From positions 62,001-126,000 of the forward strand of contig CALVCA010000003.1 of the NCBI GenBank assembly GCA_944325895.1: DNA of 64,000 bases. Reading direction: 5' to 3'. This stretch comes from Candidatus Gastranaerophilales bacterium (lineage in GTDB: Bacteria; Cyanobacteriota; Vampirovibrionia; Gastranaerophilales; Gastranaerophilaceae). The translations under genes and the position numbers were made by a program. The first letter of the stretch is position 1; every line of letters begins with the position of its first letter. Under the pieces are notes generated by a model that saw nothing but the letters and a program-made list of their open reading frames with translations, was not told the origin of the DNA and did no database searches. Shown here in pieces: positions 36,347 to 44,505 of the stretch.

Positions 36347-37468
36347 ATGAATTATTTATCAAATATAAGTTTAAAAGCTGCAAGCAAGATTATATCCGTA
36401 CAGGAATCAGGACTTTCAAATATCCGTTTTATGCAGGATACAGCAACCGGTCTTGTTCCTAAAGCTGTTTTTGCAAGAAGTAAAGAAGATTTGAGCGAAA
36501 ATACTTTTCTTGAACTTTCTGAATCTGTTCTTGTATATTATTGCCCGGCAGGTTTAGGCAATATTTACAAAAAAATATTTTCAAAAGGTTTGCCGCAGAA
36601 TTTAAAATCACAAATTTCGACACCCGCAGCAAAAATAGTAAAAAACAAAAAATTATTTTTCCCTGTAAAAGCTGCAATAGCATTAGGTGCTTTAGCAATT
36701 CCGCTTGCCGAATTTACTCTTAATTATATAAAAAATCTAATGACATTGAAGGTATTTAAAAAAGGAAATTTTGAAAGTATAGCTAATTTAAATACAAATA
36801 ATGAAGATAAAGAAATAAATTTAAAAATAGAAAAAAATGCTAAAAAAAATATTAAAAAAGCCGTCAAAATATATGCAGGATGCATTGGAACAGCAGCATT
36901 ATTGGCTTCAAAAGGACGTAAATCCCGAATGCTGCAAAAAATATCCGAATTTATCCTTATGCCGGGAACAAAACTGTTTAAAAATAAGAAAAAAGCAGAT
37001 TTTGTTAACAAATATTTCAGTTTGGATTTTGCAGATAATAACGGAAAACTTGCTCTCAGTAAAGGGCAATTAACATCTTGTGTTTTAATCGGAGGAGCAG
37101 GATATTTCAATGCCGCAAAAGACAGAGGAAAACAAAATTTTTTAGAAACACTGTTCAGATTTCCAATTGTAGGATTTTATATTATATGCGGAAATGAACT
37201 ATTGGAAAAAGGTTTTCGTAAATTATTATACAAAACAGGAAAATGCCGCAGGTTAATTAATGAAAATCTTGAAGTTCCTAAATTGAAGGATATTCAAAAA
37301 ATACAAAAATACAATAAAAATTTATATAGAAAACTTTTAAAACAAAAATGTATAACTTCAGGATTTCCGCTTCTGTTCGGAATAGGAATTATGGGATTTT
37401 TTATAGCTGCAACATCAAATTTATTTACAAAATACAGATATAATAAAGAACAAAAAATTAAAGCTTGA
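36347..37468 (+). CDS. lineage-specific membrane protein downstream of the Trp-Trp leader
   Basis: A 373-residue protein with an excellent AGGAGG ribosome-binding site. Hydrophobic segments lie at about 103-125 (PVKAAIALGALAIPLAEF), 250-275 (TLFRFPIVGFYIICGN) and 345-365 (GFPLLFGIGIMGFFIAATS). The N-terminal 90 residues are soluble. The loops are rich in Lys, Asn and Arg. No tryptophan-biosynthesis or transporter family is recognised. It resembles the other unassigned membrane proteins of the window in composition. The function is unknown. Confidence 0.68.
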   Translation: MNYLSNISLKAASKIISVQESGLSNIRFMQDTATGLVPKAVFARSKEDLSENTFLELSESVLVYYCPAGLGNIYKKIFSKGLPQNLKSQISTPAAKIVKNKKLFFPVKAAIALGALAIPLAEFTLNYIKNLMTLKVFKKGNFESIANLNTNNEDKEINLKIEKNAKKNIKKAVKIYAGCIGTAALLASKGRKSRMLQKISEFILMPGTKLFKNKKKADFVNKYFSLDFADNNGKLALSKGQLTSCVLIGGAGYFNAAKDRGKQNFLETLFRFPIVGFYIICGNELLEKGFRKLLYKTGKCRRLINENLEVPKLKDIQKIQKYNKNLYRKLLKQKCITSGFPLLFGIGIMGFFIAATSNLFTKYRYNKEQKIKA

Positions 37469-37493
37469 CAAAATATTAAGAATAATATTTAAT
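37465..37493 (+). promoter_or_regulatory. promoter of pseudopilin locus 2
   Basis: TTGACA (37465-37470), a 17-bp spacer and TTTAAT (37488-37493), identical in boxes and spacing to locus 1. It begins at the stop codon of the preceding gene. Confidence 0.75.
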
Positions 37494-37513
37494 TAGGAAA
37501 AAGGAGTTAAGAG

Positions 37514-38824
37514 ATGAAAACTATTGAAATAAAAGCGGATAAGATAGTCGCCCCCCCCCTTGGAATTGAGGTAGCTGAACGCTTTCCGGCATTTTTTAAG
37601 TTTATTGACTTCTTTTTTATTCTAAACTATAATTCTAGTATTATGGATTATAGTTGGAAAAATAAAATTAAGGGACGACTTTTTAATAAAGTTACTAGGG
37701 CATTACACCAAAATAACTTTTTAACGAACTTAATCCCTTATTCCCTTAATCCCTTATTGCCTTCCGAGAGTCATTCTGAGCGAAGCGAAGAATCTCTTAA
37801 AAAAATCTCTAAGCCGCACGATTGCATACCATTCAACACTGGTAAGATCCTGAAACAAGTTCAGGATGACAGTGCTACGTCCGTAAACACATTGGGTTTT
37901 GCTCGAATTTTAGAAGGGGTTACTCATTTTTTAACGAACTTATTCCACATAACCCGTCATTCTGAGCAAAGCGGTGCTACGCACGTAGACACATTAGTTT
38001 TGCCTTCTACACGTCATCCTGAGCGGAGCGAAGGATCTCATCAAGCTCTTCATGAGATCCTTCGGCTGAAGCCTCAGGGTGCTACGCACGTAGGTATGTT
38101 TGACTACAATCGTCGTGCCGCATTCACGCTCGCAGAGGTTCTTATCACCCTCGGGATTATCGGGGTTGTTGCCGCTTTGACTATACCCAATTTAATAGTA
38201 AAATACGAAAAAAATCGTACTGTTACACAGCTAAAAAAAACTTATTCCGTCTTAAATCAGGCTTATTTATTTGCAAAAGCTGACGGAGGGGACAGTATTT
38301 TAGCCGAAAATATTATAGGAGATTATGATAATAATTTGGCAACAAGAAATTACGTTGAAAATTTCATGTCAAAGTATTTTACCCCATACTTAAAAATCAC
38401 TAAAAATTGCGGTTATACTTCAGATTCAAGTTGTTTTGGCAAAAATTACATAAGATCATTTGCCAACGGCAATCCTGCTGATTCAGGAATAACTTATTAT
38501 AAATACAATTTAATCTTAAATGACGGCACTTTTATTTCGGTTACAACTAATACCCGCTGTGATGAAAACGGTGAAAACTGTGTTTCGGGCGGAGGATTAA
38601 TATTTTATATAGACATAAGCGGCGGTAATAAACCAAATATGTTTGGAAAAGATACTTTTATATTTTATATAACACCGAAATCTTCTAATATAGATTTTTA
38701 TAAATTTGGAAATACAAGAACTGCATTATTGAATAATTGCAATAACGCAGCAGGTTTCCGTCAAAGCTGTGCAGCATTAATAAAATACGACGGCTGGAAA
38801 ATCAGTGATGACTACTTATGGTAA
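37514..38824 (+). CDS. type IV pseudopilin-like protein with in-frame leader (locus 2, open)
   Basis: From the leader ATG (37514, with AAAAAAGGAG upstream) the frame stays open for 436 codons through the C9 tract, the repeat block and the pilin to the stop. The leader reads MKTIEIKADKIVAPPLGIEV. The pilin part starts at ATG 38096 (MFDYNRRAAFTLAEVL), with cleavage site RRAA/FTLAE, Glu5 and the helix ITLGIIGVVAALTIPNLI, then a globular domain of about 210 residues with several Cys (NCGYTSDSSC, CDENGENC). It is identical to locus 1 through the helix and then diverges. The pilin would act in a type IV pilus or DNA-uptake machine. If made from 37514 the N-terminal extension would be about 195 residues, far longer than any normal prepilin leader. 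It has a 9-bp convergent overlap with the protease gene. Confidence 0.75.
   Translation: MKTIEIKADKIVAPPLGIEVAERFPAFFKFIDFFFILNYNSSIMDYSWKNKIKGRLFNKVTRALHQNNFLTNLIPYSLNPLLPSESHSERSEESLKKISKPHDCIPFNTGKILKQVQDDSATSVNTLGFARILEGVTHFLTNLFHITRHSEQSGATHVDTLVLPSTRHPERSEGSHQALHEILRLKPQGATHVGMFDYNRRAAFTLAEVLITLGIIGVVAALTIPNLIVKYEKNRTVTQLKKTYSVLNQAYLFAKADGGDSILAENIIGDYDNNLATRNYVENFMSKYFTPYLKITKNCGYTSDSSCFGKNYIRSFANGNPADSGITYYKYNLILNDGTFISVTTNTRCDENGENCVSGGGLIFYIDISGGNKPNMFGKDTFIFYITPKSSNIDFYKFGNTRTALLNNCNNAAGFRQSCAALIKYDGWKISDDYLW
37551..37559. repeat. homopolymeric C9 tract (locus 2)
   Basis: Nine C at the same codon position as in locus 1 (codons 13-16 of the leader). Here the frame continues into the pilin. 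Confidence 0.9.
37681..38095. repeat. repeat block shared with pseudopilin locus 1
   Basis: Homologous to 21114-21460. It has the 84-bp element at 37788-37871 with palindrome ATCCTGAA-ACAAG-TTCAGGAT. It also has a second element at about 38024-38064, where AAGGATCTCAT pairs with ATGAGATCCTT; locus 1 lacks this one. Net differences are 24 bp in the 5' part and 42 bp around the second palindrome, both multiples of three. Confidence 0.85.
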
Positions 38825-40084
38825 ACTGCTGCTAACAAGTTTTTGACTTATCATTTCATTGAGTATGGTTTTTGCGGTGTTTAACTGGACATCATTTTGC
38901 TTTTTGACATCTTCCATTGTGAAATTAACTTCAATATCGGGAACAATACCTTTTTTATTAATATCTGTTCCGTTAGGAGTTAAATATTTTGCTACAGTAA
39001 GATTCAAGCCCGTTTCATTTGGTAATGGAATTATTTTTTGAACCATACCTTTTCCGTAAGTTTGAGAGCCTAAAAGTTTTGCTTTTTTATAATCTTTTAA
39101 TGCCCCCGACAAAATCTCACTGGCACTTGCACTGGCACCGTCAACCAATACAATCATTGGCTTATTCACATTAAACTCTGTATTTTGAGCATAAATATCA
39201 TACTTATAACCGTTTCTGCCGACAATGCTTACAATATTTCCCTCAGGTATAAACAAATTTGCTATAAATATCGCATTCGGCAAAAGTCCGCCCGTATTTC
39301 CCCGTAAATCAAGGATAAGACCTTCCGCTTTATCTGTCTTTTCTAATGCTTCTAAAAATTCATTCGGGGTTGTAGAACCTATAAAAGTCATTATTTGAAT
39401 ATAACCAATGTTTTTATCCATAGAACTTTTGACTGTTTTTATTTTTATTTCTTTTCTTATAACTTTTTTTGAAAATTTATCTTTACCACGCAAAATAGTA
39501 AGATTAACAAATGTATTTTCAGGTCCCCGAACCAAATTTGCAACATCAGATAGCGGCAAACCATTAACATCTTTTCCGTCAATTGCCGTGATAAAATCAC
39601 CGTTTTGAAGATTTGCATACTGTGCAGGCGTTCCTTCCATAACATTTATTATTTGAACTTTGCCCGATATAGTTGAAATGTTAACTCCAATTCCGGTAAT
39701 TTTTGAATTTATAGAAGTATTTTGATCTGCGTATTCAGCCTTACTCATATATCTTGAATACGGATCATCCAAACTTTCAAGCATTGTTTGCACTGCAACC
39801 TTTGCGTCCTCATCGGTTTTTATTTTTCCCCTGTAATGTTCTTTCCACCTGTTCCAATGCTGCCTGTTCAAAGTTGCATCATAATAGTTATCTTTTACAG
39901 TTTCCCATACATCATTAAATAATTTTTGTGATGAGACATGCTCTGTGTTTATAAGTTCATTATTTTTTTCACTTAAAAGTTTATAATTAACATTTAAAAA
40001 TAAACTGTTAAGTGCAAATAATGCGATTACTATTAATATAAAAAGAATTACTTGTTTTTTTTGCATACCAATATTTAACATCAA
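38816..40084 (-). CDS. S41-family C-terminal processing peptidase (CtpA-like)
   Basis: A 422-residue protein with an N-terminal signal-anchor (about 11-30). A PDZ domain at about 125-205 (GIGVNIS, VMEGTPAQYANLQNGDFI) is followed by the S41 core: ILDLRGNTGGLL, then VDGASASASEILSGAL with the likely nucleophile Ser320, and GSQTYGKG with the base Lys345. The C-terminus LTPNGTDINKKGIVPDIEV is typical. Such proteases trim the C-termini of periplasmic proteins. Start possibilities include Met7 (MQKKQ), since no ribosome-binding site decides. Confidence 0.94.
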   Translation of the reverse strand: MMLNIGMQKKQVILFILIVIALFALNSLFLNVNYKLLSEKNNELINTEHVSSQKLFNDVWETVKDNYYDATLNRQHWNRWKEHYRGKIKTDEDAKVAVQTMLESLDDPYSRYMSKAEYADQNTSINSKITGIGVNISTISGKVQIINVMEGTPAQYANLQNGDFITAIDGKDVNGLPLSDVANLVRGPENTFVNLTILRGKDKFSKKVIRKEIKIKTVKSSMDKNIGYIQIMTFIGSTTPNEFLEALEKTDKAEGLILDLRGNTGGLLPNAIFIANLFIPEGNIVSIVGRNGYKYDIYAQNTEFNVNKPMIVLVDGASASASEILSGALKDYKKAKLLGSQTYGKGMVQKIIPLPNETGLNLTVAKYLTPNGTDINKKGIVPDIEVNFTMEDVKKQNDVQLNTAKTILNEMISQKLVSSSLP

Positions 40085-40128
40085 GAAATTTATATAATCA
40101 ATATACTTTTTAAGTAACCCGACTAGAT

Positions 40129-40788
40129 TTACAAATCTTCAAACCCCGGAGATGTTGCCGGTAATTTTTCATAACCTTTATTTTGCAAAACAGTCTTTTT
40201 TATATATTTATTTGTATAATCGCCTTTTTCAAATAATCTTTTTAAAGTATCTTCTCTTACAACAAGCGGATGTATTTTATCATCGCCGCTTTCGGGAAAT
40301 TCTTCCAATATTTCACACCACACAGCCGCTTCCATTGTCCAGGCATAAGTTTCTTCCGCTATAGAATTGTGCTCATCTTGATGCAATGCTTCATGAGATA
40401 ATAATGCGGCAAGAGCACCCGGAGGTGCGTCTTTATGCCGAGGATTTATATATATATACAATCTTTTTCCGTTTTTCCACCCCAATGCATCAAATGAAGC
40501 ATACTCTTTATTTATTTCACCTAAATTTTTAAACTCTATTTTTACAGGACGCTCTGTTAAATTATTGCCAAGTATCGCTTTGCGAGAAAAATCACCACTG
40601 GTGTTTCTCAACATATCCAATGCAACATAAAAAATTTCATCTTTACTCACTGATTTATATATCGGTTTTATTTGCTCAATATATTCACGTGTATATTTTT
40701 TTGGGAAATTTACAGGTACCGCCTCATCTTCTGCAAATACAGGCGATAACAACAAATTTGCCGCTAAAAGTAAAATAACTTTTTTCAT
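40129..40788 (-). CDS. secreted HExxH protein, putative zinc metallopeptidase
   Basis: A 219-residue protein with a signal peptide (about 1-19, ending PVFA). The segment LLSHEALHQDEH has HExxH (His132, Glu133, His136), and AEETYAW nine residues later offers a third ligand (Glu145 or Glu146). This is a gluzincin-like layout. The rest does not match a family I know. Proteolytic activity is inferred from the motif only. AGGAGAG precedes the ATG. An orphan minus-strand terminator lies about 90 bp upstream. Confidence 0.7.
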   Translation of the reverse strand: MKKVILLLAANLLLSPVFAEDEAVPVNFPKKYTREYIEQIKPIYKSVSKDEIFYVALDMLRNTSGDFSRKAILGNNLTERPVKIEFKNLGEINKEYASFDALGWKNGKRLYIYINPRHKDAPPGALAALLSHEALHQDEHNSIAEETYAWTMEAAVWCEILEEFPESGDDKIHPLVVREDTLKRLFEKGDYTNKYIKKTVLQNKGYEKLPATSPGFEDL

Positions 40789-40870
40789 ACATCCGCTCTC
40801 CTTATAAATATATTATACTTATATATTTATTTGAGGCAAATAAATATAATTTTTTTTATGACTTTTGCAT

Positions 40871-41011
40871 AAAAAAAACCACTCAGTGTATGAGTGGGTC
40901 GTTTTCTGCATCCTAATGGTCTCTTTTAGTGTTTATTATTTAGGAGTTTATATGTTTTTGGGGTTAATGAATCTATTTATATTTAGTGTTTCGACTACAC
41001 TTAAATCTTAC
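40871..41011 (-). ncRNA. candidate small RNA (about 140 nt)
   Basis: On the minus strand TTGACA (41046-41041), a 17-bp spacer and AATAAT (41023-41018), with TG four bases before the -10, predict a start near 41011. A hairpin CCACTCA-TACAC-TGAGTGG followed by eight T (40897-40871) ends the unit. No plausible protein frame lies on this strand. The RNA contains an ACTCCTA segment that could pair with Shine-Dalgarno sequences. It is not 4.5S RNA, tmRNA or RNase P RNA as far as I can see. Confidence 0.6.
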
Positions 41012-41032
41012 AAATTTATTATTGCACATTAA
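40952..41032 (+). CDS. tiny hydrophobic ORF opposite the candidate sRNA (26 aa)
   Basis: ATG at 40952 with GGAG 5 bp upstream. The peptide begins MFLGLMNLFIFSVSTTLKSY; the first 15 residues are hydrophobic, followed by a basic tail. The minus-strand RNA covers its start and ribosome-binding site entirely, as in type I toxin-antitoxin pairs. No convincing plus-strand promoter was seen, and a frame this short can arise by chance. Confidence 0.3.
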   Translation: MFLGLMNLFIFSVSTTLKSYKFIIAH

Positions 41033-41248
41033 AAAATAAATGTCAATAATTTGTTTTAATATTTTTTATGCAATGCCAAAAACGCAATAATAGTGTAACT
41101 TTTACACTTTACAATTCGTTACATTATGGTGAAATACAGTTATATCAGGGAATAATAAGATTAAAGATTACTATTTTTTATTCTTAAATAGCAATTATTT
41201 GTCAAATATATACTTTATATATATGAGAGTATAGAAAAAGGAAAAAAT

Positions 41249-41503
41249 ATGTCAGGAATTCAAAAACTTGCCAATATATTCAATCCGGGATATAAACATA
41301 TACCAAACGTTGAAAGAGATACAGTACGATTTTGGCGTGATGCAAATTTTGACAATTTTTTCGGAGGCAGAAGCCTCGGCTTAAACTCAATAAGCGGAGA
41401 TATAGCCGACGGAATAGCAAACAGACATGCTTCATTCAAAGACAAAGAATACTTTGCTGCAAACGGAGAGTTTTGCAGTCCAACATCAATATGGGTGGCA
41501 TAA
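41249..41503 (+). CDS. small hypothetical protein (84 aa)
   Basis: AAAAAGGAAAAAAT precedes the ATG. It begins MSGIQKLANIFNPGYKHIP. It is soluble and Asn/Gly-rich (NFDNFFGGRSLGLNSISGD), with one Cys near the end. No family is recognised. The next gene starts 3 bp after its stop, so the two form a unit. Probably lineage-restricted. Confidence 0.6.
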   Translation: MSGIQKLANIFNPGYKHIPNVERDTVRFWRDANFDNFFGGRSLGLNSISGDIADGIANRHASFKDKEYFAANGEFCSPTSIWVA

Positions 41504-41506
41504 ATT

Positions 41507-41812
41507 ATGGCAAATGGTGATGATTTAAAAATAGGCGGTTTTAAAGACCTCAGTATGCAATCAATAGGAAATGATGCCGGTACAATCGGCACCACACCGA
41601 TAACGCTGCCCAATTCTGATTATAATTCTTTTCAGGCAAACAGAACAAATAATCAAACTCAATTTTTAGGACTGACAGCACAACATACAACAACACCGTT
41701 TAATTCACGGGCATTAGATATGGTATTTGGAACAAGAGCAGGGCTTAACGGATTAAATAAAGAGCCTATATTAACTCCTGAGCAAGGTAACTCATTTATC
41801 GGTATAGCATAA
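41507..41812 (+). CDS. small hypothetical protein (101 aa)
   Basis: Starts 3 bp after the previous stop; coupling replaces a clear ribosome-binding site. Polar and Thr/Asn/Gly-rich (GTIGTTPITLPNSDYN, NRTNNQTQF), with no charge clusters or membrane segments, so possibly a secreted or structural small protein without a classical signal. No family is recognised. It converges on the histidine kinase gene. Confidence 0.58.
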   Translation: MANGDDLKIGGFKDLSMQSIGNDAGTIGTTPITLPNSDYNSFQANRTNNQTQFLGLTAQHTTTPFNSRALDMVFGTRAGLNGLNKEPILTPEQGNSFIGIA

Positions 41813-41814
41813 TT

Positions 41815-42477
41815 TTATACAACAACAGGAACCGCTATTTCAAATTCCGTAACAGTCCTGGTTGATTTGTTAAGCTTTAACCGTGCACCTTGTGCTTCTA
41901 AATTCGTTTTACAAATATAAAGTCCAAGCCCGCTGCCGGTTTGTTTTGTTGTAAAACCTTCCTCAAAAATTTCTTTTTGTTTTTCTTTTGATATCATTTT
42001 GCCGTTATTAGATATCCTGATATAGCCAAATCCATCCTTAACTTCTGCAATTACACTGATTTCGCCTTTAATTTCAATTGCCTCAATGGCATTTTTTATT
42101 ATGTTAACAATACAAGCCAAAAATTTTGTTTCGTCGATAAAAATCTCCGCTGAATTCTTTACAAAACACTTCATATTAATATTTTTATCCTGTATATAAG
42201 GAGTTGCCAGTTGAAAACCTTCCTCTACCACATTTTTAAAATCATAATATTGAAGGGTTAATTTATTTAAACATTTTAAATCAATTAAAGAATTACTAAT
42301 AATTTTTAAAGATTTTTTTATACAGTCAACAGCATTTAAAACGGATTTATTATCATAACCGTCACGCTCTATATTTCTCTTTATAATTTCCGCATACATA
42401 TCACATATTGAAACATGATTTCTTATTTCATGAGACACACAGCGGGTTTGAAGTTTTATTATTTCTGTATCATTCAT
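41815..42477 (-). CDS. soluble sensor histidine kinase
   Basis: A 220-residue protein made of only the DHp and HATPase parts. The H box SHEIRNH has the phospho-acceptor His16. The N box is NIIKNAIEAI, the G1-like segment ISNNGKMIS, and the G2 box TGSGLGLYICK. There is no membrane or sensory domain, so it must take its signal in the cytoplasm or from a partner. It is 42 bp downstream of the response regulator gene on the same strand; a cognate pair is likely. Confidence 0.88.
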   Translation of the reverse strand: MNDTEIIKLQTRCVSHEIRNHVSICDMYAEIIKRNIERDGYDNKSVLNAVDCIKKSLKIISNSLIDLKCLNKLTLQYYDFKNVVEEGFQLATPYIQDKNINMKCFVKNSAEIFIDETKFLACIVNIIKNAIEAIEIKGEISVIAEVKDGFGYIRISNNGKMISKEKQKEIFEEGFTTKQTGSGLGLYICKTNLEAQGARLKLNKSTRTVTEFEIAVPVVV

Positions 42478-42519
42478 CTCTTTAATAATTAGGTTCAGCT
42501 TTATGCTGAACCTTAATTC

Positions 42520-43218
42520 CTACACTGCCATTTTCATTCTTTTCCTGCCGGCAAAACCGTTATTCAAAGCATATAAAACAGCCTGTGTTCTATCATTGAC
42601 CTGAAGTTTTTGAAAGATATTATTTACGTGGGTCTTTACCGTAGTTTCCGATATAAATAATTTTCCTGCAATACCCTTATAGTTATTACCCTGGGTTAAT
42701 AAATCCAAAACTTCTTCTTCACGTGCGGTAAGATAATTCAAGAGATTTTCAGCTTCAGGCAGCTTTGTTTCTTCTTTATATGTATTTTGGAAATATTCAA
42801 AGAATCTTGAAGAAAGAACTGACGGTAAATAAATTTTACCGGCTGCAACTTCATCTATAGCATAAATCAATTGTGCAGAAGCCATGGTTTTTAAAACATA
42901 ACCCTTTGCACCCAGCTTCATTGCCCGGAAAATTAAATCTGCATCATCATAACCGCTTAAAGCTATAATCTTTGTTTCTATATCCAATCTTTCAATATCT
43001 TGAATTGCATGCAAACCGTCTTTTTCCGGCATATTCATATCCATCAAAACAATATCAGGTCTGCATTTTTTTACAAGGTTGATACCTAAATGTGCACTTG
43101 TTGTTGCACCTACAACTTCATAGTTACCTTCAAGATTAATAAGTTCTTTTACTCCTCTTAAGTGATCAGCATTGTCATCAATTAACAAGATCCTTAACTT
43201 TCCTCTAAACTCTCTCAT
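42520..43218 (-). CDS. NarL/FixJ-family response regulator
   Basis: A 232-residue protein. The receiver domain covers residues 8-125, with acidic pair Asp14-Asp15, phospho-acceptor Asp60 in VLMDMNMPEKDG and the conserved Lys in GYVLKTMASA. The LuxR-type HTH covers about 165-225 (LTAREEEVLDLLTQGNNYKG, then SETTVKTHVNNIFQKL). It probably activates transcription with the downstream kinase as partner. The upstream region holds a large imperfect inverted repeat. Confidence 0.95.
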   Translation of the reverse strand: MREFRGKLRILLIDDNADHLRGVKELINLEGNYEVVGATTSAHLGINLVKKCRPDIVLMDMNMPEKDGLHAIQDIERLDIETKIIALSGYDDADLIFRAMKLGAKGYVLKTMASAQLIYAIDEVAAGKIYLPSVLSSRFFEYFQNTYKEETKLPEAENLLNYLTAREEEVLDLLTQGNNYKGIAGKLFISETTVKTHVNNIFQKLQVNDRTQAVLYALNNGFAGRKRMKMAV

Positions 43219-43280
43219 ATTTTTCCCCTTACATTTAAAAACTACACTTTATATACTACTATTTTTGTATGGCATACTAC

Positions 43281-43402
43281 ATCCATGCCCTGATTGATAT
43301 TCTAGTCATGGCGGTTTGAGATAATGTCGTACATCTTTAGATTGATAATATACCTCAATCATGCTCTAGACCATGATTTGCGGCATGGTTGATTTTTTTT
43401 GT
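43281..43402. promoter_or_regulatory. large imperfect inverted repeat between the response regulator and rmuC
   Basis: The left arm (43281-43320) and right arm (43352-43391) share CCATGCC, TCTAG, CATG and TTGAG blocks in inverted order. A run of eight T follows the right arm on the plus strand. It may be an operator region for the regulator, or an RNA hairpin. An extended -10 (TGGTATAAT) for rmuC follows at about 43441-43449. Confidence 0.45.
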
Positions 43403-43467
43403 AAAAATTATTCAAATACTTTTTTTGATGTACAACTATTGTGGTATAATTTTTTCAAGGAGAAATT

Positions 43468-44505
43468 ATGGAAATTTTAATATTTATCGGGGGATTTATT
43501 TTTGGAGCACTATGCGTTGCAATTCCTTTTATTTTAGCTCAAAGGCATACCAAAAGCGATTTTGAAAACCTTGCAAACAGGATTTTTAAAGAAAGTTCAA
43601 CCGAAATTTCTGATAAAAGCCGTGAAAGGCTTGACGAATTTTTTAAACTTTTTAAAGAACGAATTGAAGAATTTGAGCGAAGAACTGAAGAAAATTTTAA
43701 AATTGAAAAGGAAAACTTTACGATTTTTGATTTAAATATTAAAAATTTTCTTGAGGCAGGCAAAAAAATTTCGACCGATGCAAACTTACTTGCAAATGCT
43801 ATGAAATCAGATAACCGAACATCCGGCAAATGGGGAGAAATAGTTTTAGAAAAAGTTTTAGAATCATCAGGTTTACGTAAAAATGAAGAATATAAATTAC
43901 AATCAGGGATATCGGAAGGCAGACCTGATGCAACTGTTTTTTTGCCTGATTCAAGGTGCATATATATTGATGCAAAGACATCTTTTGCATCCTGGGAAGG
44001 ATATATAAACAGTGAAAATGACTATGAAAAAGAAGTTCATTTAAAACAATTTATTGATTCAACCAAAAATCATATTTCAGGTTTAGCAAAAAGAGATTAT
44101 TCTTCTGACGAAAAATCACCTGATTTTGTATTAATGTTTATTCCGATAGAAAGCTGTTACTCAATGCTTTTTTGCGAAGATTGCAGCCTTTGGGACTATG
44201 CGTGGAAAAATAATGTAATGCCTGTCTCCCCTTCTACACTTTTAGCGGCATTAAAAATAATAAACTCCTTCCACGTTGTTGAAAGACAAAATAAAAACGC
44301 ATTGGAAATTTCAAGAATTTGCGGAAAAATGATAGACAAGTTTTCGGATTTACTGAATGACATGCAAAAAATAAAAAACGCATTCAATTCCGCTATAACA
44401 CGACTCAACGGTAAAGATAATATCATCAATCAATTGACTCGCATTGAAGAATTGGGAATTAAAGCTTCTAAAAATATGCCGGAAATTCCTGAGCAAATAG
44501 ATTAA
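43468..44505 (+). CDS. rmuC: RmuC-domain DNA recombination protein
   Basis: A 345-residue protein. An N-terminal membrane helix (about 4-24, FIGGFIFGALCVAIPFIL) and a coiled coil (about 30-110) precede the RmuC nuclease-like domain: GKWGEIVLEKVLESSGL, then PDATVFLPD, YIDAKTSFASWE, FVLMFIPIESCYSM and SPSTLLAALKII. RmuC limits inversions and is related to PD-(D/E)xK nucleases. The ribosome-binding site is AAGGAG. It ends in a 4-bp convergent overlap with comEC. Confidence 0.94.
   Translation: MEILIFIGGFIFGALCVAIPFILAQRHTKSDFENLANRIFKESSTEISDKSRERLDEFFKLFKERIEEFERRTEENFKIEKENFTIFDLNIKNFLEAGKKISTDANLLANAMKSDNRTSGKWGEIVLEKVLESSGLRKNEEYKLQSGISEGRPDATVFLPDSRCIYIDAKTSFASWEGYINSENDYEKEVHLKQFIDSTKNHISGLAKRDYSSDEKSPDFVLMFIPIESCYSMLFCEDCSLWDYAWKNNVMPVSPSTLLAALKIINSFHVVERQNKNALEISRICGKMIDKFSDLLNDMQKIKNAFNSAITRLNGKDNIINQLTRIEELGIKASKNMPEIPEQID

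Noticed and set aside
21150-38095. CRISPR array in the repeat blocks
   Set aside because: The repeats are not evenly spaced, have no unique spacers of equal size and lie inside a long open frame; no cas genes are present.
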